Assembly (NCBI GenBank): GCA_903929765.1
Contig: CAIYVX010000114.1
Coordinates: 1-47,564, forward strand
Direction: 5' to 3'
Length of the DNA: 47,564 nt
Source of the DNA: an uncultured Planctomycetia bacterium
GTDB taxonomy: Bacteria > Planctomycetota > Phycisphaerae > FEN-1346 > JAACEH01
The translations under genes were made by a program, and so were the position numbers. Positions 26,809 through 34,582 of the stretch are shown here, in pieces (the first letter of the stretch is position 1; the number at the start of each line of letters is the position of its first letter). The notes beneath the pieces were generated by a model that saw nothing but the letters and a program-made list of their open reading frames with translations, was not told where the DNA came from and made no database searches.

Positions 26809-27279
26809 CTAGAACGGCCACACCGGACGAGTGGATGGGTGGGGACTGTGTCGGCCGAAATAAAAGATCACAAAACCAACCGCTATCACGGCCAGCAGGA
26901 TCAGAATAATCCAGCCCCAGGACAGATGATAATCCGCCTCCTTCTCGTCCTCTGCGGCAGGCTCATCTACCGCTGCTTCTTCCGCTTCCGCGTCGGCGTC
27001 CATCTCCGCATCGGCCTCCCCGACCGCCAGGCTCGCGCCGCTCGACTCCGCCCGAAACTCTTCCAGCACCGCCTCGGCCTGTTCCACCTGAGATTCTGGC
27101 ACCATAATCGCCACGCCCTGATCGTTCAACGTAATGTCCAATCCCGACAGCGCATACGCATTCGTCGGCTCCACCTGCGCGTTGATCCCCTCCCCGCGCA
27201 GCTTCGCCGCCGCCAGGTTCGCTTCCAGCACGTTGCCCATGCGGCCGACTACAACGAACGGACTTGGCGGTCGAGCCAT
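26809..27279 (-). CDS. DUF2007-like protein with acidic linker and one membrane helix
   Basis: The protein (156 aa) has the same N-terminal domain as its neighbour (VGRMGNVLEANLAAAKLRGE, QVEPTNAYALSGLDITLNDQ) followed by a very acidic stretch (EADAEMDADAEAEEAAVDEP), one membrane helix (WGWIILILLAVIAVGFVIFY) and a short basic end. GGAGGAG lies upstream of the ATG at 27279. It is the first gene of a two-gene operon. The domain is likely cytosolic and tethered to the inner membrane. Confidence 0.8.
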   Translation of the reverse strand: MARPPSPFVVVGRMGNVLEANLAAAKLRGEGINAQVEPTNAYALSGLDITLNDQGVAIMVPESQVEQAEAVLEEFRAESSGASLAVGEADAEMDADAEAEEAAVDEPAAEDEKEADYHLSWGWIILILLAVIAVGFVIFYFGRHSPHPSTRPVWPF

Positions 27280-27598
27280 GGCATGCTCCTCCAAAACCGG
27301 TTGTCCTTTTCACTTCACCCCACCCCCACCATCGTATAGAATCATCTCCCGAAAACAAGACCCGGAAGTTGTCTTTTCTTTTTTTCCACACACCCCTGCC
27401 GGTGGGTGGCATGGTCCGGCGAAGACGGGCCATGAATAATGAATCTTCCGCTCGGAGGCTGTTGTTTCTTCTTCTTTTGTTGCTGCGCCTGAAGTCTGAA
27501 GCCTGAGGCCTGAAGCCTGCTTTTCTGACTTCATGATTCGATATTCGATATTCGCCGTTTCTGCCGTTGCTTTCCACTGACCAAAGCGGAACTTGCCC
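27280..27598. other. Divergent intergenic region made of three repeat types
   Basis: About 319 bases. It contains the GGGTGGCATGG-frame hairpin (27388-27480), a CTGAAGCCTGAGGCC tract (27481-27520) and the ATTCGATATTCG unit (27529-27575), one after another. No gene and no clear promoter are seen. Confidence 0.6.
27388..27575. repeat. Composite of three repeat families
   Basis: Order: GGTGGGTGGCATGGTCC...GGGCCATGAATAATGAA, T-rich lead GTTGTTTCTTCTTCTTTTG, GCGCCTGAAGTCTGAAGCC tract, then CTTCATGATTCGATATTCG. The first two units recur in the same order at 43929-44061. Confidence 0.8.
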
Positions 27599-28522
27599 AT
27601 GACCCTCGAAATCCGCCCCGTCTCCGCCGCCGAACTCCCCGCCGCCACGCGTCTCACCTTCACCGCCCTCCCCGCCGACGACCGCGCCGCCCGCGACTTC
27701 ATCGCCCGTGCCCCCGCCGAACTCGGCCTCGACTTCTCCCGCCAGTTCGTCGCCCTCGCCGACGGCCGACTCCGCGCGGCCTGTCTCTATGTCCTCACCC
27801 CCGGCCACGGAGCCATCGTCCTGCCGCCCGCCCTGGCCCTCCCGTTCGCCGACGACCAGCCCGCCCTGCTCGCCCCGCTCCTCGCCGCCGTCGCCCAGGC
27901 CTGCCGCGCCGCCGGAGCCAGGCTCATCCAAACCCTCCTCGACTTCGACCCCGCCTCGCCCGCCGCGCGACCCTTCCTCGACGCCGGCTTCGTCTACCTC
28001 GCCGCCCTCGACTACCTCGAACTCGACGTCGCCCGCGCCCCGCAAGAACCCCCTGACCCGTCTTGGCACTGGGAAACCTTCACCCCCGCCCGCGAAAACG
28101 ACTTCATCGAAGTCATTCGCCTCAGCTACCAGGACACCCAGGACTGTCCCGCCCTTGACCGCACCCGCACTGCCGCCGACGCCCTGGCCGCCCACCGCGC
28201 CGCCGGCCTCTTCACCCCCGACCACTGGATCCTCGCCCGCCGCGACGGTCGCCCCGCCGGCCTCGTCCTCGTCAACCGCATGCTCGGCCGCGCCGCCTGC
28301 GAACTGGTCTATATGGGCGTCGTCCCCGAATGCCGCGGCTTACGGCTCGGCGAGGCCCTCGTCCGCCAGGCCGTCGCCCACACCCGCGCCGCCGGCGCGC
28401 CCCTCCTGACCCTGGCCGTCGATGCCGCCAACCGCCCCGCCCGCCGCCTCTACGACCGCGCCGGCTTCCGCCCCGTCGCCCGCCGCTGGGCCTACGTCGC
28501 CCCCCTTCACCCCGATTTATAA
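27599..28522 (+). CDS. GNAT-family N-acetyltransferase (two-domain, MshD-like)
   Basis: A 307-aa protein. The C-terminal half is a GNAT domain with the acetyl-CoA loop in YMGVVPECRGLRLGEALVRQ and the ending YDRAGFRPVARRWAY. The N-terminal half (LEIRPVSAAELPAAT...) looks like a second, degenerate GNAT fold, as in mycothiol synthase-like proteins. The acceptor substrate is unknown. The ATG at 27599 is preferred over a TTG two codons earlier; the Shine-Dalgarno is weak. Codon use is extremely GC3-rich. A hairpin repeat 28 bases past the stop may end transcription. Confidence 0.8.
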   Translation: MTLEIRPVSAAELPAATRLTFTALPADDRAARDFIARAPAELGLDFSRQFVALADGRLRAACLYVLTPGHGAIVLPPALALPFADDQPALLAPLLAAVAQACRAAGARLIQTLLDFDPASPAARPFLDAGFVYLAALDYLELDVARAPQEPPDPSWHWETFTPARENDFIEVIRLSYQDTQDCPALDRTRTAADALAAHRAAGLFTPDHWILARRDGRPAGLVLVNRMLGRAACELVYMGVVPECRGLRLGEALVRQAVAHTRAAGAPLLTLAVDAANRPARRLYDRAGFRPVARRWAYVAPLHPDL

Positions 28523-28540
28523 TTGAGCATAACCTGCGAG

Positions 28541-28590
28541 TCCGGGTGCCACACCTTGGCCCCCGGCTTTTCGGGGGCAAGGTGTGTTCT
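28541..28590. repeat. CACACCTTG...CAAGGTGTG hairpin repeat, copy 1
   Basis: CCGGGTGC then a stem CACACCTTG/CAAGGTGTG extended by a C/G-rich inner stem (28550-28586), then TTCTTTGTC. It follows the acetyltransferase stop by 28 bases and may serve as terminator. Confidence 0.8.
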
Positions 28591-28657
28591 TTGTCTCACG
28601 CCTTGCCTCCCCAAATTTCTATTTCTCCGCCTGCCAATAAAATTCAGTATCATCATC

Positions 28658-28712
28658 TGACTTCATGATTGGATATTGGACATTCGATATTGGATATTTG
28701 CCGTTTTTCTTC
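28658..28712. repeat. ATTGGATATTGG-type repeat
   Basis: CTTCATGATTGGATATTGG, then CATTCGATATTGGATATTTG. Matches 21716 and 27529. Confidence 0.75.
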
Positions 28713-28741
28713 CGCGTTCCGAATTTTCCGGCCCGTTCCCA

Positions 28742-28785
28742 CTTACCCACCGCTTATCCACCGCCCACTTTCCGCCGGGGGATAA
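28742..28785. promoter_or_regulatory. DnaA-box-like sites upstream of dnaA
   Basis: CTTACCCACCG and CTTATCCACCG are direct repeats; the second contains TTATCCACC (28754-28762), one base off the usual TTATCCACA. GGGGATAAC nearby (28777-28785) reads GTTATCCCC on the other strand. A T-rich run follows at once. These could serve dnaA autoregulation or the origin. Confidence 0.45.
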
Positions 28786-29042
28786 CTATTTTTTTCTTCC
28801 CCCGCCGCAGCGTAACTCCTGCCCGCAACCGAGGTTCCCGCCGTCCTCCGACTGTACACCGCCCCTGACTCCTTTTTTCTTCTTGAACACCCCTCTCCCG
28901 CACGGTAATCTGCTCCCGTCGCAATTCCTCCGCTCTCGGTCGTGCGTTTTCGAGAGCGGTTTTCTTCTCGGTCTTGAAAAACCTGTCCGCCTCGCTCGCC
29001 TTGACCCGGCGACCTTGCGCGGTTTGTCTGCGGGAGACCTCC

Positions 29043-30512
29043 GTGACCCAGGTGCAATCGCAATTGGCCGCCGCCATTTTGCAGGAAGTCCAATCTCAGA
29101 TCGGACCGACCCAGTTCAACAACTGGTTCCGCAACGCCGCCGACTTCGCCCTCGAAAACAACGAGTTGCGCGTCGGCGTTCCCAACATCTTCGCCTGCGA
29201 ATACCTCGAATCTCGCTTCGCCAAAATCATCGCCGACGTCGCCCGCCGCGCCGCCGGGACCGACCTCACCGTCCGCTTCCACATCGACCCCCAGCTCTTC
29301 GCCAAGCGCCGCTCCCAGCAACTCGCTCAGACCAACGAATTCCTCGACCAGCAGGCCGACAGAAGTAAGGGTGGCATGGCCGCTTGCGGCCATGAGACAT
29401 CGTCGGTTGCCCTGCCCGCTCGTGGCACCGCCGCCGCCTCGCGCCCCGCCGAACCAGAATCCGGCCGCCCCCTGCTCACTCTCGACCGTTTCGTCGTCGG
29501 CGAATCCAACCGCGTCGCCTATGCCGCCGCTTTCGAGGTCGCCGTCCAGCCCGGCAAATCCTACAACCCGCTCTTCATCCACGGCGCCTGCGGCCTCGGC
29601 AAAACCCACCTCCTCCAGGGCGTCGTCCGGGCCATCCGCCAACGCAACCCCCAGGCCCGCGTCCTCTACATCACCGCCGAAGAATTCACCAACCGGTACA
29701 TCCTCGCCGTCAAAACCCACAGCATCGACGCCTTCCGCCTCCGCTTCCGCAGCCTCGACTGCCTCGTCATCGACGACATCCACTTCCTCTCCCACAAGGA
29801 AGCCACCCAGGAAGAATTTCTCCACACCTTCAACTCCTTCGACCTCGCCGACCGCCAGGTCGTCATGGCCTCCGACAGCCACCCCCGCGAAATCGCCTCG
29901 CTCCAGGACGGCCTGGTCAACCGCTTCGTCTCCGGCCTGGTCGCCCGCATCACCGCCCCCGACCGCCAGACCCGCGTCGAAATCCTCCGCCGCCGGGCCG
30001 CCCGCGACGGCCACGGCCTGCCCCCCGACGTCCTCGAATTCGTCGCCCAGCACGTCACCGCCAGCGTCCGCGAACTCGAAGGCGCCCTCACCCGCATCCT
30101 CGCCATCGCCGCCCTCGAAAAGTCCCGCGTCACCATGCCGCTGGCCCGCCAGGCCCTGGCCGACCACATCACTTCCTGCGAACGCTCCCACAACCTCGAC
30201 CACATCATCGACACCGTCGCCCGCCACTTCGCCGTCTCGCCCGCCGACATCATCGGCGACGGCCGCACCCGCTCCATCTCCCTGCCCCGCCAGGTCGCCA
30301 TGCTCCTCGCCCGCCGCCTCACCCCCCTCAGCTATCCCGACCTCGGCCGACGCATGGGCAACAAAAACCACACCACCGTCATCGCCGCCTGCCGACGCAT
30401 GGAAGCCCTCATCGCCGCCAACGATTTCCTCGTCTGGCAGGAAGGCTCCGTCGAGCGCCGCCTCCGCGCCGCCGCCCTCATCGAAGACCTCGAAGACCAA
30501 CTCCGCCGCTAG
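29043..30512 (+). CDS. dnaA: Chromosomal replication initiator DnaA
   Basis: DnaA opens the replication origin. The 489-aa protein has domain I (residues 1-85, with QIGPTQFNNWF), a domain II linker, the AAA+ domain with Walker A GACGLGKTHL (181-190; the usual second G is A) and Walker B LVIDDIHFL, and domain IV with GRRMGNKNHTTVIAACRRM for binding DnaA boxes. The GTG at 29043 has GGGAG six bases upstream. Residues 108-118 (SKGGMAACGHE) are coded by a dispersed hairpin repeat, in frame, inside the flexible linker. dnaN, recF and gyrB, common neighbours, are absent; the genes downstream code for secreted proteins. Confidence 0.96.
   Translation: MTQVQSQLAAAILQEVQSQIGPTQFNNWFRNAADFALENNELRVGVPNIFACEYLESRFAKIIADVARRAAGTDLTVRFHIDPQLFAKRRSQQLAQTNEFLDQQADRSKGGMAACGHETSSVALPARGTAAASRPAEPESGRPLLTLDRFVVGESNRVAYAAAFEVAVQPGKSYNPLFIHGACGLGKTHLLQGVVRAIRQRNPQARVLYITAEEFTNRYILAVKTHSIDAFRLRFRSLDCLVIDDIHFLSHKEATQEEFLHTFNSFDLADRQVVMASDSHPREIASLQDGLVNRFVSGLVARITAPDRQTRVEILRRRAARDGHGLPPDVLEFVAQHVTASVRELEGALTRILAIAALEKSRVTMPLARQALADHITSCERSHNLDHIIDTVARHFAVSPADIIGDGRTRSISLPRQVAMLLARRLTPLSYPDLGRRMGNKNHTTVIAACRRMEALIAANDFLVWQEGSVERRLRAAALIEDLEDQLRR
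29368..29397. repeat. Hairpin repeat inside dnaA
   Basis: A perfect 9-bp palindrome, CATGGCCGC-TT-GCGGCCATG (29375-29394), sits in the GGGTGGCATGG...CCATGA frame typical of intergenic copies. It is in frame and codes for GGMAACGHE in domain II. Confidence 0.82.
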
Positions 30513-30534
30513 GGCGGTCAAAGCGAATGGTTAC

Positions 30535-30590
30535 TTCCAGGGTGCCACACCTTGGCCCCCCGGCTGTTTGGGGGGCAAGGTGTGAGGAAG
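30535..30590. repeat. CACACCTTG...CAAGGTGTG hairpin repeat, copy 2
   Basis: CAGGGTGC then CACACCTTGGCCCCCC/GGGGGGCAAGGTGTG (stem 30546-30584), ending AGGAAGCC. It follows the dnaA stop by 34 bases and may end its transcript. Confidence 0.8.
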
Positions 30591-30682
30591 CCCGGCAAAC
30601 TTTCCCAAAGATTACAACCAATCGTTATCTGCTCCAAGCCTCTTTTCCCTCCCCCTGGCGCCAAGAATTACCGGAACTATTC

Positions 30683-30712
30683 TTGACAGCTAACGTCTAA
30701 TATTTGTAGAAC
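30683..30712 (+). promoter_or_regulatory. Possible promoter of the secreted-protein genes
   Basis: A perfect TTGACA (30683-30688) is followed after 18 bases by TAGAAC (30707-30712), four of six matches. The start codon of the downstream gene is about 35 bases beyond the likely transcription start. Confidence 0.4.
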
Positions 30713-30754
30713 TTATTGCCGTCGTGAACTGCCCTGCAAGTTCGGGGAACCAGC

Positions 30755-33700
30755 GTGACGCGAAGACTGCTTGGCCTGATCCTGGCTTGTGCCCTCTGGC
30801 CGTCGGCGAACGCCCTCGGCGACGACTCCGTTTCTGTCCCCGACGAGACCGTGCGGGCCGCCGTCGTCCGCGAAATGCTCGACCAGTCGCGGCTCCTCGA
30901 CGATGCCGCCTTCACCATTCCCCTCGATTACTGGAAAGAGTTCCTCCGCGACCAGGCCGAAGCCCACGGCGTCGCCCAGCCGCCCCCGGTCCCCCTGATT
31001 GCCGAGGCCGGCGAATACCACTTGTCGGCCCCGGCCGGGCAATCCCCGGTCTTGCAGGTCACCGTCCGCCTCCACGTCTTCCGCCCTTACCTCTGCGCCA
31101 ACTCCCCCGTCCTCTGGGCCAAAGCCCCCGGCGGTTGGGACGCCGTCGCCGTCAACGGCAAGCCCGCCACTCTCCCCGAAGCCGACGGCTGGCTCCGCTT
31201 CTCCCCCACCGCCTCCGGCGATTTCGTCATCACCGCCACCTCCGGCCTCAAGGACTCCCGCTCGGTCAATCTCTCCATTCCCCGCACCGTGCGAACCGTA
31301 TTGGAATTCGAATCGCCGAAAGCCATGGAAGTCGCTTTGCCGGGCGATCCCCGCCACATTCGCGGCCTCGCCGGCGCCCAAACACACGGCTCGCTCGCCC
31401 TTTCCCCGCGCGACAAACTCGAATTCACCGTCAACCCGCGCGGCCCCGAAACCGAGCACGCTCCCACCTTCGACGTTCGCGGCGACGTCGCCTGGAACTT
31501 CGATGCCGCCGGACAGACCGTCACGGCCGCGCTCGACCTGGCCATCGTCGGTGGCAAGACCGAGACCATCGACCTGACCCTGCCGCCAGGTGCCGCTCGC
31601 GTCACCGTCACCGGCCCGGACGTCCGCGAAGCCCGCCCCGACCAGGGCGAAGCCGGCGCCGTCCGCGTCTTCCTCCGCGGCCCCGTGGCCGAACGCACCA
31701 GCCTCGAACTCTCCTTCCAATTGCCCGCCGCCGGCAGCGGACTCCAGACCGTCGGCAACCTCGCCGTCCGGCGCGGCCACTGGGCCGGCGGCTCGCTCGT
31801 TGTCACCTCCACCGGCGGCGGCAGCGAAGCCGTCCAGGATTCCGCCACCGGCCTCGCCGAAATCGCCCTCGCCGACATTCCCGCCTCCGCCGCCGCCCGC
31901 CTCGCCGGCCCCGCCGCCCTGGCCTACCTCATCACCGGACGCGATTGGTCCGCCGGCGTCGAACTCTTGAACCTCGGCGAATTTGCCCTCCGCGAATCCA
32001 TCGCCGACGCCGCCCACTACGAAGTCGTCCTCCGCGACGACGGCTCGATGATGTGCCAGGCCCGCTTCGAAATTCGCAATCGTAACAAGCAGTTCCTCCG
32101 CGTCGAATTGCCCCCCGGCGCGACCGCCGTCCTCGCCCGCGTCAACGAGCAGTCCCGCCCCCTGGCCCCCGTGGCCGGCCAGCGCGACGCCTACCTCCTG
32201 CCCCTCGTCCGCTCCAAGGCCAGCCTCAAGGGCCTGGTCAGTTTCCCCGTGGAACTTGTCGCCTTCTACCGTGTCCGCCCACTCTCCGCCGCCGGCGATG
32301 CCACCCTGCCCTTGCCGCGAATCGATTTGCCCATTGCCTACGCCAAGTGCGAAGCTTACCTCCCGACCGAAATGTCGTCCCTGAAATGGTCCGGCGTCCT
32401 CCAGCAGGTCGCCCGCTACGCCGACGAGACCGGCGGCGAATCCTTCGGTTACGGTCACGCCGAGGCCGCCGAAAAGCCCGCTCCGTTGCTCCTGAATCTT
32501 ACAAAGGCGCCGTCTCCTCCAATCCAAGTCTCCGGTGGGGGATCTATTTTTGGCGGAGTGCCGGCGACTAGCAATGTTACGTTTAAAGGCGCGATGACTA
32601 GCGGGAAAGAGAAGGAACTTGGCCTGCCGCAAGCTCTGGCCAGCAATTATTACCGCGCCGGCAACGAAGCTTACGACCGGGGCGATTTCGAAAATGCCCG
32701 GCAGTCGTTTGAACAGGTCAAGAAGTTGGCCCCGGCCAGCCTCGAAGCGGCCAACGCCGAGCGGTTACTCTCCAACACGTCGGTCATCGGACAGACCTCG
32801 CCAACTAATAACCTCGGCGCCAATTTCAGCCCATCACCCGACGAGGCGGCCGCGACCCCATCTCCGGTGGCCGCTTCAAAGGAACACTCCCGCCCCGCCC
32901 CTAAACCCATGTCCAAATCCGAAAAGGTCGCCGCCCAGGAGGTCAAAGGCGAACTGAGCGTCGCCAACCGCAAACTCCTTGAGAATCAGCGGGAATTCCT
33001 GGAACGCGGCCAGAACCTGTCCGAGCAGGGCAATAAGGCCGAAGCGCTCGACCAGTTCCGCGCCGCCGCCGCGCTCGGCGACGAACTTTCCGCCCGCGGC
33101 GCCGACGTGCTGGAACAGGAACACAGGTCGCGCGTAGTTAAGGAACAACTCGCCAAGACCCAAGATGATCTCGCCCAGGCCGACAAGAGCCACGAACTCG
33201 GCTACCAAACCGTCACGAAGGATAAGAAGGGCTTAATGAATGAATCCGACCAGCGCCTGGCCGAAAATAGCCGCACGACCCGCAAGGCCGTCAGCGGCGA
33301 GACATCCCGGTTCGCCACGAAACTATCCGACCAACCCGTGCCGAGCGATGACGCCGGCCTGAAGAATATCGAAGTCATCGCTGCCGGCGGCGGACATTCA
33401 TATAGTGGCAGCATGCCCGCCACCGACACCGGTCGCGGTGGCAGCGGAGGCGGAGCGGCGTTTTTCTCCGGGTCGTCAAAAGCGCAACCGGCCACGCCCC
33501 CGGCCCCGGCCGAACCGCCCGCGCAGCAAGTCCAACTCGGCTCCAACATCGCCATCCAACGCGCCGCCCAGACCACGCATGGTTTGTCCTACAATGGAGG
33601 CACCGTAACCAATGCCTGGGGCTTCGCCAATAAGCCCCCATCGGGTCTCCCGGAAAACGGCGCGCTGACCCCGACCGACGGACGAGACTACCAAATCGCC

Positions 33701-34582
33701 TCGGTTGGAGGCAACGCCACGTTGTACGGCGACGGGACGGAATCACCCGCGGAGGCCAACGGCAAAATGCCTCTCCCGAACCAGGACGCGGATTTCAAAA
33801 AATTCGTAAGCGATAACTACAAGTGGATGGGCAAGGACCAGGAGCGTTTACAGATCACGAAGAACGAAATGGAATTAAGCGGCCCGACCCCCGCCCTCGG
33901 CGATCTGGCCGATAAGCTGTCCCGCAATCTCGGCCAGAAGGTCGCCGTCAGCAGCATCAATCTCAACGTCGATCCCGACTCCGCCGCCGCTCTGGGCATC
34001 ACTTTCCAATCCGGGGCCAACGGCGTCCATTACGCCCTGATCGACGAGGCCCAGTTCCGCACCCTGGCCCAGCTCGCCCCCGCCGCCGACGGCCAGCGGT
34101 CGCAGGAAACCATCGTCGGCACCGACGCGCTGTTCTCCAATAATTTTCGCGGCAACGTCGCCTATGCCGCCGACCGCTACAACAATCTGGTCGTAAAAGG
34201 AAACAATTTCGAGTTGCCGCACGAAAAGTACCTGCTCTTCAACAACGGCGACAACCTCACCGCCGTCCGCACCGGGGCCATGCAGTTCTGGAAAGACCAG
34301 GCCGCCCCGCTTCAATTCGCCGCCGCCCCCCAGGAAATTTCTGTGCCCCGCGTGGGGCAGCTCGTCAAGTTCGAGAAAACGCTCGTTAAACCGACCGACG
34401 ATCTCGGCCTTCGAACCCATTATGAATGGAAAGGAGCAACACAATGTATCGAACATGGAACATCTTTGCAGTGGCGATTGCCGTGTCGCTGGTCCTGGGA
34501 ACTTTTGCCCTGGCGCAACCGACAGGTCAACCGTCGGTCTCGGTCACGCCGCCCCCGGACTCTAAAGGCCAGGTCATCCTGA
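30755..34582 (+). CDS. Large secreted protein with TPR-like segment, unknown function (1275-aa frame)
   Basis: It starts with a signal peptide (TRRLLGLILACALWPSANAL), then beta-rich domains to about 600, a TPR-like segment near 628-675 (SNYYRAGNEAYDRGDFENAR), a charged helical stretch near 725-850 and a low-complexity part before the last 150 residues. RNKQFLRVELPPGATA and LLPLVRSKASLKGLVSFPVE match the gene downstream (RNQFLRLQMPAGAEI, LIPLVRSATSAAELASFPVE), so the two are paralogues. Compared with that paralogue, this protein should end near HYEWK (34432); instead it reads on for 49 arginine-rich residues that are an out-of-frame reading of the next gene, so the native stop seems lost. The start is GTG at 30755. 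I do not know a function. Confidence 0.75.
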   Translation: MTRRLLGLILACALWPSANALGDDSVSVPDETVRAAVVREMLDQSRLLDDAAFTIPLDYWKEFLRDQAEAHGVAQPPPVPLIAEAGEYHLSAPAGQSPVLQVTVRLHVFRPYLCANSPVLWAKAPGGWDAVAVNGKPATLPEADGWLRFSPTASGDFVITATSGLKDSRSVNLSIPRTVRTVLEFESPKAMEVALPGDPRHIRGLAGAQTHGSLALSPRDKLEFTVNPRGPETEHAPTFDVRGDVAWNFDAAGQTVTAALDLAIVGGKTETIDLTLPPGAARVTVTGPDVREARPDQGEAGAVRVFLRGPVAERTSLELSFQLPAAGSGLQTVGNLAVRRGHWAGGSLVVTSTGGGSEAVQDSATGLAEIALADIPASAAARLAGPAALAYLITGRDWSAGVELLNLGEFALRESIADAAHYEVVLRDDGSMMCQARFEIRNRNKQFLRVELPPGATAVLARVNEQSRPLAPVAGQRDAYLLPLVRSKASLKGLVSFPVELVAFYRVRPLSAAGDATLPLPRIDLPIAYAKCEAYLPTEMSSLKWSGVLQQVARYADETGGESFGYGHAEAAEKPAPLLLNLTKAPSPPIQVSGGGSIFGGVPATSNVTFKGAMTSGKEKELGLPQALASNYYRAGNEAYDRGDFENARQSFEQVKKLAPASLEAANAERLLSNTSVIGQTSPTNNLGANFSPSPDEAAATPSPVAASKEHSRPAPKPMSKSEKVAAQEVKGELSVANRKLLENQREFLERGQNLSEQGNKAEALDQFRAAAALGDELSARGADVLEQEHRSRVVKEQLAKTQDDLAQADKSHELGYQTVTKDKKGLMNESDQRLAENSRTTRKAVSGETSRFATKLSDQPVPSDDAGLKNIEVIAAGGGHSYSGSMPATDTGRGGSGGGAAFFSGSSKAQPATPPAPAEPPAQQVQLGSNIAIQRAAQTTHGLSYNGGTVTNAWGFANKPPSGLPENGALTPTDGRDYQIASVGGNATLYGDGTESPAEANGKMPLPNQDADFKKFVSDNYKWMGKDQERLQITKNEMELSGPTPALGDLADKLSRNLGQKVAVSSINLNVDPDSAAALGITFQSGANGVHYALIDEAQFRTLAQLAPAADGQRSQETIVGTDALFSNNFRGNVAYAADRYNNLVVKGNNFELPHEKYLLFNNGDNLTAVRTGAMQFWKDQAAPLQFAAAPQEISVPRVGQLVKFEKTLVKPTDDLGLRTHYEWKGATQCIEHGTSLQWRLPCRWSWELLPWRNRQVNRRSRSRRPRTLKARSS

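Larger units (their letters stand above)
28523..29042. other. Upstream region of dnaA, possible replication origin
   Basis: The 520 bases hold a hairpin repeat (28541-28590), the ATTGGATATTGGACATTCG unit (28658-28712), two DnaA-box-like sites with an adjoining T-rich tract (28743-28800) and no gene. An origin is possible because of the boxes and the position before dnaA, but GC-skew data would be needed. Confidence 0.4.

Noticed and set aside
28743-30521. Long minus-strand frame (592 codons) opposite dnaA
   Set aside because: Same effect of high GC at third positions. DnaA is unmistakable on the plus strand.
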